Assembly (NCBI GenBank): GCA_905221605.1
Contig: CAJNDS010002235.1
Location: 982,875 to 1,046,874, forward strand
DNA: 64,000 nucleotides
Reading direction: 5' to 3'
DNA from: Symbiodinium natans
Taxonomy: Eukaryota; Sar; Dinophyceae; Suessiales; Symbiodiniaceae
The notes below the pieces were generated by a model. The model worked only from the letters and a program-made list of their open reading frames with translations, did not search any database and was not told the origin of the DNA. Position numbers and translations under genes: made by a program. This document shows, piece after piece, positions 21,373 through 31,600 of this stretch (position 1 is its first letter; each line of letters begins with the position of its first letter).

Positions 21373-23755
21373 CTAGTCCGGCTCCTCGTCTGTACTCTCC
21401 TCTTGCTCGGGAGCCGGAGAGTCAACTTCCTCCGGTGTAGACATGCCAGGCTCATAGTCTTCCTCGCTTTTGCATAGGGTTTAGGGTTTAGGGTTTAGGG
21501 TTTAGGGTTTAGGGTTTAGGGTTTAGGGCTTAGGGTTTAGGGTTTAGGGTTTAGGGTTTCTGACCCTAAACCCTAAACCCCAAAACCCGACCCCCCAAAA
21601 ACCGAGCACCTTCAGCCTTGCCATTGGCTAAACCCTAAACCCTAAACCCTAAACCCTAAACCCTAAACCCTAAACCCTAAACCCTAAACCCTACTTCAAC
21701 TACGTTGCCCATGATATGGATGCACGGCAAACAACATGGCTTCCTCGTTGTGTCAAAAAAAATTCATCTAAGATCCTGAACCGACACCCTGGTTGAGTGC
21801 TTAGGGTTTAGGGTTTCGGGTTTAGGGTTTAGGGCTTCGGGTTTGAGAACCTTGGCCCTACTCCCTAAACCCTGAACCAGTCGCGGTCCAGACTCGACAT
21901 AGCAAAACCCTCAAGCCCGAATGCCTTGAAACCCTATCTCGAAACTTACCCTCGGAGATTTACCCTAAACCCTAAACCCTAAAGCCGGTTATGGGGTTTT
22001 TGGGGCATCTTGGCATCTTGAATTCAGGGCCCGACCTCGCCCGAAACCCTAAATCCGACACCGGCCGTGTCAGGAGAAGTTTCCTCTGTCCTCTGATACC
22101 CTAGCCCTAAACCCTAAACCCTAAACCCTAAACCCTAAACCCTAAACCCTAAACCCTGAACCCTGAACCCTGAACCCTGAACCCTGAACAAACAACCCCA
22201 AACCGTCAACCCTCACGCCCCCATTCTCCCAAGCGTCCGGTTCGCTGATGGGTCGGCCGGCCAGAAATTCTGTTTTGGACTCAGCATCCAACTTGAGGGT
22301 TAGGGTTTAGGGTCGAGGGTTTAGAGTTTAGGGTTTAGGGTTTAGGGTTTGGGGTTTAGGGTTTAGGGTTTAGGGTTTAGGGTTTGGGGTTTAGGGGTTT
22401 CGAGAAAGCCATGAGGGTTGTGAGGGTTATGAAGAGAGCGGGATATGGACTTAAAAAGTCAAGCCTTTTACGGTTTCGGGTTTGGGGGCTTTAGGGCTTA
22501 TCAGGCCTTTCGGGTTTACGTGAGTGAGGGGCTCCAGGTCAGCACGGAGCTCGACTGGAAGGGTTCTGCCCTACCCCTACATGTTAAACAAAAAAAAAAA
22601 CATACATCTGGTGCAGTGTCGGGTACTCCCCCTCCCCCCCCCCCACCCATGGTATGGTATCCCTCCCTTTTTGTCGTGTATTTAGTTATTGGCAGAAACT
22701 CATCGATAAGTACACCCTGATTCCTAAAGGAAAATCCTGCGCCCCCCGTTTATTGGATAAGTTTGCTGGCCTCCAAAGATGATCATGCAAATGGAGCATT
22801 AGGGTGTCGGGTTTAGGGTTTAGGGTTTAGGGTTCAGGGTTTGGGGTTTAGGCTTTGAGGGCTTGGTGCTTGGAGGTTTGAAGTTCTCTTGTCCCCACGG
22901 TCCTCGTAGCGGTCGAAGAAACGAAGATGGAGACTTCATGGTCAACCACACATCTTAAAGCTGGTTGGCATTGCTAATCGTCTTGAATCTTCTCGTCCCA
23001 CAAGCCTAAACCCTAAACCCTAAACCCTAAACCCTAAACCGTGATGTTGGAGATGAGAGGCCTTGCGCATCCTCCGGAAGCGCTGCATGACGCCACCCTG
23101 CGTCCTGAAATGGGGTGCCGGGTTTAGGGCTTGGGGTTTAGGGTTTAGGGTTTGGGGTTTAAGGTTTAGGGTTTAGGGTTTAGGGTTTAGGGTTTAGGGT
23201 TTAGGGTTTAGGGTTTAGGGTTTAGGGTTTAGGGTGGGTTTAGGGCTTGGGGCTTAGGGTCTATACAAGTGTTGCGGGTTTTGGGGTTGTCCGCGAAACA
23301 CTAAACCCTAAAACATCCCTAAACCCTCAAAACCCGATGAGCCCTTCTCTCCGAGCTCCTCGTTTATAGGGTTTAGGCCTTAGGGTTTATGAGTTGTAGG
23401 GTTCAGTGTCTTCCGTGGTTCGGGTTTAAGCGCTTCAGGGCCTACTTGCAGTTGGTTTAGGGTTTGAGTGCTTGGGGTCTAGAATGCCCGATGTCCGGTG
23501 ATAACACGAGTACCTCCCCTAAGCGCTAAACCAGAAAGGCCAAACCAAACCCAACAACAAACAATCTCGCCGGGGCTCATCTCAATGAAGGTATGCTTGA
23601 TCTGCACGCGAACCTGCTCCTCCTCATCAAAATCGGACCCTCCTGGCAAGGAATTTCAGGCTTAAGTGAACCCTAAACCCTAAACCCGAAATCCTGCTCT
23701 CAGACTTTGACCCGTTGCTGAGTAGCCCTGACAGCATGGAGATCCTGTGATTCAT
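21373..23755 (-). CDS. Unidentified gene with acidic C-terminus, about five exons
   Basis: Likely minus-strand exons: 23755-23698 (start MNHRISMLSGLLSNGSKSE), 23642-23563 (GSDFDEEEQVRVQIKHTFIE), 23104-23062, 22291-22219 (LDAESKTEFLAGRPISEPDA) and 21462-21373. The last reads 29 acidic codons (EDYEPGMSTPEEVDSPAPEQ...) and a TAG stop. Exon 1 joins exon 2 with a split Arg codon across a GC-AG intron. The frame of the third exon is uncertain because three frames are open, and more exons may exist between 22291 and 21462. The block VQIKHTFIEM resembles VIVKATFLDV in the N-terminal part of Mei2-like copies 1 and 2, so the genes may share an N-terminal module. No RRM was found. Confidence 0.5.
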
Positions 23756-24362
23756 GGGTAATTGGAGCTTACGGTTAGGGCTCAGGGCGTGGGCTTCAGG
23801 GTTTGGACCGCAGTTGATGGTTTCGGGCTGTGGTGCTTTTTGGACTGGGGGTGAGGGTTTAGGGTCTAGGGTCTAGGGTTTAGGGTTTAGGGTTTAGGGT
23901 TTAGGGTTTAGGGTTTAGGGTTTAGGGTGTAGGGTGCAGGGTGTAGGGTTTGGGGTTATTTGATTGGGGTAAGGACTTAGGGTTTCGCTGGCTTAGGGTG
24001 AGTCGAGGTCTTGGAAAGCCCAGGATGCTACGTGGAGATCCGGCATTGAACTGCCTTGCCCCGAAACACTCGAAGCGCCTCTTTTCTCCCTAAAACCTAA
24101 ACCTAACCCTAAACCTTAAACCCTAAACCCTCAACCCCAAACCCTGAACCCTAAACCCTAAACCTACCAAGCTTCAGCCTGAGCTATTTGGGCTAGGGGT
24201 TTGGGGTTTGGTGCTTCGAAGAAACGAAGCCACAGAATCCCAAAGAGGTGCCCTTTGGCTTCGAGGTTTAGGGTCTAGGTTTTAGGGTTTAGGGTTTCGG
24301 GTTTCGGGTTTAGGGTTTAGGGTTTAGGGTTACAGAAATTTTGGGCTTTTGGGTGGAAGGGG

Positions 24363-27300
24363 CTAGAGCAGCAACAAGCCACCGCGCTCGCGCATCACCG
24401 CGCACTCGATATCGCTCTGCTCACCCTGCCGGCTCAACTCTACCGAGACTTGTAAAGCAGCCTGGTTTGTGGGTTTAGGGTTTAAGGTTTAGGGTTTAGG
24501 GGGTAGGGTTTAGGACTTAGTTGTCCAGTAACCTGGAAGAATTGAAGGTTAACCTTTGGGATTATAAAGGGATTTTACTACCCAATAAAAGTTAAAGGTT
24601 AAAGGTTACCTACTCCACTACCAGGCTACCGAGACTCGTAAAGCAGCCTGGTTTGTTCAAAGGAAGCTTCCGGAGCCTATAAAAAGCGTGCCCCTATCAC
24701 ATAAGATCGGGTCCCTTGGGAAGGAGAGTATGTAAGTTTAGGTGTTTTTCAAGGAGAGGCTATGTAAGATCAGGTCGTGTGGGTAAGGAGAGTACGTAGC
24801 CTTTGGTGTTTTTCAGGGAGAGGCTAAGAGCAGGCTGCCTGACTTCTAAGTTCTGGTGTTTTTTGGCAGATGCTGCATGGGTCTCCTGCACAGGTTTGTG
24901 CGGGCTTCAACACGGGCCTCCTACGGGGACCCTTGGCAACTTGCGGGCTGCTTACGTGCCACTTACGTGCCACTTACCACTTACGCGCCACTTACGTGCC
25001 GCTTACATGCCACTTACATGCCGCTTACGTGCCGCTCAGGCCCCTTGCGAACTTACGGGCCCCTCATGGGCCTTCGCGCCACTTACAAGCCTATATAGAG
25101 CCATTCGCGAGCCACTTACGGGCCTCTGGCTGCTTCGAGCCTTCTGCGGGCCTGGTCTTGGAGTTCGAGCGACGAGAGCTTGCGTGACGAATGCTGCGCC
25201 CGTTCGACTGACAAAAAAACGGGGCCCTGACTAACCCTGGATCGGGGGGTCGACGCAAAAACATGCTTATACAGGATAGCCAAGCCTCAGCCCTTTTTGA
25301 CCTTACAAGCTTCTCATTTGCTCTTCCCCGAGACATCCCCTCACATGTGCCTCACATGCCACTCACCAGCCACTCACCGACCCAACCGCAACCTCTTATA
25401 TGATAGGGGCACGCTTTTTATAGGCTCCTTACTGCACCCTTGATTTGTGGGCAGGGCCTAAACATACCTGTCTGGATCAACGGCCTTATTTAGGGGCTGC
25501 TTAGGTACATAGGGACTCTAGAAGGTACACATACTACTATTTGCTCAAGAACCCCAAAAGAATTTAAAACAAATGAAAATCCCTCCAGGGGAAACCTACA
25601 CCCTGAGCCCTAAACCCTAGACCCTAACCCCGAAACCCTAAACACGCAAATGGAAGGCTGTCTGGCATGCCCAGGCACCCCTGAACGAAGGATCCGTGGG
25701 CACACGGTCGAACTGTAGGTGTAGGGACCCCCCGAAACCCTAAACTCTAAACCCTAAACCCTAAACCCTAAACCCTAAACCCAACTTGACCCTAAAACCT
25801 GAAACCTAAAGACTAAACATAAGTGGGGAGATTTAGAAGCCCGCAAGGTCATGGGCATGGTCAGAAGCGGGCTTGCGACAGTTATGGGTGGCCAAAGCCA
25901 CATCTTTATCCATTTTTTTTTTTGGCGGGGGCGGGGGGGGGGACGGCGGGGGGGAGTACCCACAGACCCTCAAGTAGATGCCTAAAGACTTCTCCAACTG
26001 TTAAGGCCTGGCTACATGCAAAAACCAACCTCCTAACATGAGATCGCGCCAATAATGATCGCCCCACACCCACACCCCCAACCCCCAAACCCTAAACTCC
26101 ATGAACCCTAAACCCACACAAAGAGGAGCTGTCAAACTAAGAACTTCGTCTGGGAATGAGATGGGTATTTCCCGATGTAGGGGCACCCCCTTTATGCCCC
26201 ATATAGAGTAGAATCCCCTTAAGGGGACCCCCCAAAAGGTTCCCCGATTTTAGGAACCCAAAAGTGCAGCAGCAGGACATGGCACACAACGGAGGGCGCC
26301 ACCTGTGCCTCCAGGATCACCCTCGCCTGGGCACTGAGTCTAGGAATGGTTTGGGGTTTGGGGTTTAGGGTTTTGGGGTTTAGGGTTTGGGGTTTATGGT
26401 TTGGGGTTTAGGGTTTGGGGTTCAGGGTTCAGGGTTGTTGGCTTCTAGGACTTAAGGAGTTCAGGGGCTTCAAGCGCTCAAAACGCCCGCTCAAAAAGCA
26501 CCTCCTACTTCGGGGCCAACCCTGCAAATCTAAACTTGGGGTGTTCCCGCTTATACTAACTATTAAGGATCATAATCGGGGGTACTATAATCCTTATTAA
26601 GGACTGTTAGTATAAGGGGGGACATCCCAAATCTAAACCCTCAACCCAAAATCCTGCACCGCAAGATGACTGAACCGCAGGAGGACAAACCCGTATGAGC
26701 CTTAAAACCCAAAAGACCAGCCCAATTGAGCCTAAGCCCAGAAGACCAGCAGGCCTCAGGACCCTGAAGACCAGGCCCCCCCCCGTCGAAAAAAGCTAAC
26801 AAACTACAGACCAGCCCCCCAAAGGCTCTAAACCCAGACATGCCCACGGAATTTTGACCAAAAGGGTTCGCGGGCATCACGCAAACGCTACTTTTTGAAT
26901 AATGCCCACTTAATTGCTGGACAATGCCCGCTAGTTGTTGAAAAATGCCCGCTTAATTGTTGGGTAATGCCCGCTAACTTGTTCGCGAATGCCGAGAGGT
27001 TTGGGGCTAAGAGTTTGCAGCGGTGTTGGATTTAGGGCGCACAAGGTTTAGGGTTTAGGGTTTAGGGTTTTGGGTTTAGGGTTTTGGGTTTTGTGTTTTG
27101 TGCTTTGTGTTTAGTGTTTAGGGGTCATAGGGCTAAGGATTCTGTACACCAGAAGTTCCGGACCCGCAAACTCCAAAGCTCGAAAGCTCGAACTGAAACC
27201 GCACGAAAGACCTAAAACCGATGAAGCCCCAAACGTTTCAGGATTTCGGATTTAGGGCTTAGGGTTTAGGGTTCAGGGTTCAGGGTTTACGGTTTAGGGC

Positions 27301-27388
27301 TTAGGGTTTAGGGTTTAGGGTTTAGGGTTTTGGGTTTAGGGCAAAGATCTACATCCGACACATCCCGGCGAGGAGCGATTGGGCTCAT
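24363..27388 (-). CDS. Unidentified multi-exon gene interrupted by a transposon-like insert
   Basis: Candidate minus-strand exons: 27388-27343 (start MSPIAPRRDVSDVDL, then a GC-type 5' site), about 26333-26265 (AQARVILEAQVAPSVVCHVL), 25712-25648 (FDRVPTDPSFRGAWACQTAF) and 24461-24363. The last gives 32 codons (AALQVSVELSRQGEQSDIEC..., ending RERGGLLLL) and a TAG stop. Each is bordered by AG and mostly by GC. Phases between them could not all be matched, so exons are probably missing or two genes are mixed. The third and fourth exons are separated by a 757-bp inverted-repeat element. No domain is recognised. Confidence 0.35.
24440..24656. repeat. 31-bp direct repeat flanking a 155-bp insert
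   Basis: The 31 bases at 24440-24470 and 24626-24656 differ by one base. On the minus strand they contain the 3' splice site and first codons of the last exon of the gene ending at 24363. Between them lie telomere-type units and a hairpin-forming block. Confidence 0.75.
24672..25428. mobile_element. 757-bp non-autonomous element with terminal inverted repeats
   Basis: The left end GGAGCCTATAAAAAGCGTGC continues through CCCCTATCACATAAGA and is repeated inverted at 25394-25428 with one mismatch over 35 bp. The interior has no telomere-type repeat and no credible gene. It contains two imperfect copies of an AAGGAGAG...GTAG block near 24720-24800 and a tandem zone at 24946-25040. Confidence 0.72.
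24946..25040. repeat. Tandem CGTGCCACTTA-type repeats inside the 757-bp element
   Basis: Units such as CTTACGTGCCACTTACGTGC vary by single bases over about 95 bp. The overlapping plus frames read CHLPLTRHL-type repeats and are probably not coding. Confidence 0.75.
26536..26630. mobile_element. Small inverted-repeat element, family C
   Basis: TTGGGGTGTTCCCGCTTATA at the left and its inverse TATAAGGGGGGACATCCCAA at the right, 95 bp in all. This is the clearest member of the family. Confidence 0.78.
26900..26993. repeat. Four copies of an AATGCCCGCTTAATTGTTG repeat
   Basis: A 25-27 bp unit is repeated four times with changes. It does not relate to the telomere-type repeat. Confidence 0.8.
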
Positions 27389-27773
27389 AGTGAGAGGCGC
27401 CGAGACAAAACTGCACGCATAAAAATCGCGAGCCAAACTGCGGTGCGCCGCCCTAAACCCTCAACCCTAAACCCGAAATCCCCTAAAGCAACCCCCCCCC
27501 CCCCACCCCACACCCCTCCTCTTCCCAAAAACAAACCGAAGAATTCAACCCGAAACAGCCCGAACCCCCCTAAAGCCTTAAACCCCAAACCCCCTAAGAT
27601 CTAAAGCCTCGAAACCCGGCCCCGCACCCCCTACCAAACCCTCAGCCCAACCAGACTCAGCCTCAATCACCCTATTGCCATGATTTTGCGTTCCAGGCCG
27701 CTTGGGCGTTTAAGGGTCTGAAGTTTAGGGTTTAGGGTTTAGGGCTTAGGGTTTAGGGTTTAGGGTTTAGGGT

Positions 27774-27975
27774 TTGGGGTTTAGGGTTTGGGGTTTGGGG
27801 TTTGGGGTTTGGGGTTTGGGGTTTGGGGTTTGGGGTTTGGGGTTTGGGGTTTGGGGTTTGGGGTTGGGGGTTTGGGGTTGGGGTTTGGGGTTTGGGGTTT
27901 GGGGTTTGGGGTTTGGGGTTTGGGGTTTGGGGTTTGGGGTTTGGGGTTTGGGGTTTGGGGTTTGGGGTTTGGGGC
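27774..27975. repeat. TTTGGGG variant array
   Basis: About 28 units of TTTGGGG following a TTTAGGG tract. The overlapping open frames (GVWGLGF repeats) are artefacts of the 7-bp repeat. Confidence 0.95.
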
Positions 27976-28630
27976 TCAGTGTAGGACTTCTCTAAACCCT
28001 AAGTCCCTAAGAACCTTAAGGGATTCATCGTTTCGAGGTTCCGGGCTTCGGAACCTTATGGCTGTGCGGTCTCGGGCCACAACCCCTAAACCCTAAAACC
28101 CTAAACCCCGAACCCGAAAATCACTAAACTCACAACCCTAAACCCCAAACCCCAAACCCCAAAACCCCTAAACCCTAAACCCCAAACCCAAGCCTTAAGC
28201 CCTCCAACATTAAAGCTCCCAGGGGGCGAAAGGGTGAGAGTCGAGTTGAGGGCAACTCCCCAGTTCAATATGCTTAGGGAGTAGGTAGGGTTTAGGGTTT
28301 GGGGTTTGGGGTTTGGGGTTTGGGGTTTGGGGTTTGGGGTTTGGGGTTTAGGGTTTAGGGTTTAGGGTTTAGGGTTTAGGGTTTAGGGTTTAGGGTTTAG
28401 GGGGTTTAGGGTTTAGGGTTTAGGGTTTTGGGGTTTTTGGGGTTTAGGGTTAGGGTTTCGGGTTGGGGCCTGGTTTCAGGTTTAGGGTTTTCTGGGGCCC
28501 TGGGGTTTTGGGTTTAGGGTTTTGGTTTCGGGTTTAGGGGTTTTGGGTTTCGGGTTTTTTGGGGTTCGGTTTAGGGTTTTGGGGTCGGGGTTTTGGGGTT
28601 TCAGGGTTTTAGGGTTTAGGGTTTGGGTCC

Positions 28631-31600
28631 ATGGTGAGGCTCCCCACGTCCGACGGCGGCGATGGCTGCGCCGCTGGCAGCGAAGGCGCCTCGCAGCCGG
28701 GGGGGGGAGGGGTGGGCGGGAAGTTGTACTTGGGGGGGGGGGGTGGGGGTGGGGGGGGTACGATAATCCCTATAAAGGACTGTTAGTATAAGGGGGGACA
28801 TCCCAAATTATTGAGAATGCCGGGAGGTTTGGGGGTTCGCTAGATGGGCCTAGTTGCCTTCTCTAACCTCAGTAGCCCCAAACGGCTAGGCACCAAGAGA
28901 AGTCGATTCAAACCCCTTAACCCTAAACCCTAAACCCTAAACCGTAAACCCTAAACCCTAAACCCTAAACCCTAAGCCCTAACCGGCCGTCTCCACCTTG
29001 CTTGACTGTGGTGTGGGAGGCGTGGGCGGCGTGCCCCGTACAGCGAGCGCCTCTTCCTCGAGGGCCTGGCAGGAAGGTGGGTGGCTTCAGGGGCACAAGT
29101 ATCTTGGTTTAGGGTTTAGGGTTTAGGGTTTAGGGTTTAGGGTTTAGGGTTTAGGATTTGGGGTTTGGGGTTTGGGGTTTGGGGTTTGGGGTTTAAAAAA
29201 GCGTTTTTTGTGGTTGGGGCAGGCGGCGTTGTCTTACTGTCGTGGCGGAGGGGGTGCGGCGTTTTGGTTTGCTGTCGCGGCGGGGAGTGGGTTCTGCTTT
29301 CCTGTCATGGCGGGATGTTCTTTTGGGGGTGCATTTTGTCCTGCTCTAAACCTGCGTTACCTACCAAGTGGAAAAAATGGGGGACGCCGATTGGGGGCTT
29401 AGGGCTTAGGGTTTAGGGTTATTTCAAGGAGCAACCCCAGCACCTCGTCGATCTCCAGGCAGCCCCAATCCGCCTCAGAGGTGGCCAGGTGCGGCTTGCT
29501 ACTTTGGCTTCGCAACCTGGGTAGCAAACCCTAATCCTTAGACCGTATCCCCCGCACCCCCAGACCAAACTCCACAAAAAAACCCGAAACCCAAAAAAAC
29601 TTGGACTCTCGTCATAGCCTCAGGGCATCGTTAGGGTTTCGGAGTCACCTGCTGCCCAACTCTAGAGACGTTAGATGACTAAGCAATATGTAAAACGGGG
29701 CCGCCTCCCTTTCGGATCCCCATTTCGCAACATGACTGAACTCCCCATAGGCCCTTCACCATCAAGAGTTCAGGGCTTTGGGACTCAGTTTCGGGACTCC
29801 GGTTTCTAGGGCTACAGGTTTGCCAGGGTTTAGGGTTTAGGCTTCAGGGGGGTTCAGGCAGCACCTCTAGAAGCCCCGAAGCCCCAAGACCACAATGTTG
29901 AGCCCCCCGAGCCCCCCCACAAAGCAACCCCTAAACCCTCAACCCTCAACCCTGTAGCCCCCCCAAGTCTCAAAAAAGAGCTTTGTGTCTCTAGGGCTTT
30001 GAGGCTTTATAGGGCTCGCGGGGGCTGTCTTGCCTGTAGCCGCGCAGCCCCCACCTGCAGTGCGGGGGGGGGAGGCTTAGGGGGTGTCGGGGTGTAATAT
30101 AGGGGCCTTAATAATTAGAATAGGGTTTTGGGGGCCATTATGGTATAAGCACAAAGGGAACAGAAGGGAATACTCTTAGCAATTATTCCGACCCCACGTA
30201 CAGGTTTGTGGGTGTGGGTTGAGGGGGGTGGGGAAGGGAAGAGGGGGGTGGGGGAAGGGAAGAGTTGCAACGGCGTGCCAACATCATTCTTTCATGAGCA
30301 TGCCTCCTGCTGGCGCTTCTCCTCTGCCTCCTTGCGCGCTTTGGCTTGGGCAGCCTAGTCATGGCTGCATCAGCAAGTTGCTCAGCCAAGGCATGTTGGA
30401 AGGCATGTTGTCTCAGTCTGCTCACCACCCATTGTCACACAGCCCAGTTCGCCTCTTCCGCTTCAGCCCTTGCCTTTGCCAGAGCTGCCTGATGTTCAAG
30501 ACACCACTAACACATGCAACAACGGCCTACCAACAACATCATTTCATGAGCATGCCTCCTGCTGGCGCTTCTCCTCTGCTTCCTTGCGAGCTGTAGCTTG
30601 GGCAGCCTAGTCATGGCAGGACGACGGGCAAGAAACACAGAACTTCACAAACACCACCGAATGCCTGCAGCTTCTCCGTTTCTGCCTTGGCCTTTTGGCG
30701 TGCCTGCATCAGCAACTTGCTCAGTCAAGGCATGTTGGCTCAGCCTGCTCACCACCCATCGTCACACTACCCAGCTCGCCTCTTCCGCTTCAGCCCTTGC
30801 CTTTGCCAAAGCAGCCTGCTCAAGACACCACTAGTACAATCAACAACGGCGTGCCAACATCGTTCTTTCATGAGCATGCCTCCTGCTGGCGCTTCTCCTC
30901 TGCCTCCTTGCGCGCTTTGGCTTGGGCAGCCTAGTCATGGCTGCATCAGCAAGTTGCTCAGCCAAGGCATGTTGGAAGGCATGTTGTCTCAGTCTGCTCA
31001 CCACCCATTGTCACACAGCCCAGTTCGCCTCTTCCGCTTCAGCCCTTGCCTTTGCCAGAGCTGCCTGATGTTCAAGACACCACTAGTACAATCAACAACG
31101 GCGTGCCAAGATCATTCTTTCATGAGCATGCCTCTTGCTGGCGCTTCTCCTCTGCTTCCTTGCGCGCTTTGGCTTGGGCAGCCTAGTCATGGCTGCATCA
31201 GCAAGTTGCTCAGTCAAGGCATGTTGGAAGGCATGTTGTCTCAGTCTGCTCACCACCCATCGTCACACTACCCAGCTCGCCTCTTCCGCTTCAGCCCTTG
31301 CCTTTGCCAGAGAGGCCTGATGTTCAAGACACCACTAGTACAATCAACAACGGCGTGCCAACATCGTTCTTTCATGAGCATGCCTCCTGCTGGCGCTTCT
31401 CCTCTGCCTCCTTGCGCGCTTTGGCTTGGGCAGCCTAGTCATGGCTGCATCAGCAAGTTGCTCAGCCAAGGCATGTTGGAAGGCATGTTGTCTCAGTCTG
31501 CTCACCACCCATTGTCACACAGCCCAGTTCGCCTCTTCCGCTTCAGCCCTTGCCTTTGCCAGAGAGGCCTGATGTTCAAGACACCGCTAACACATGCAAC

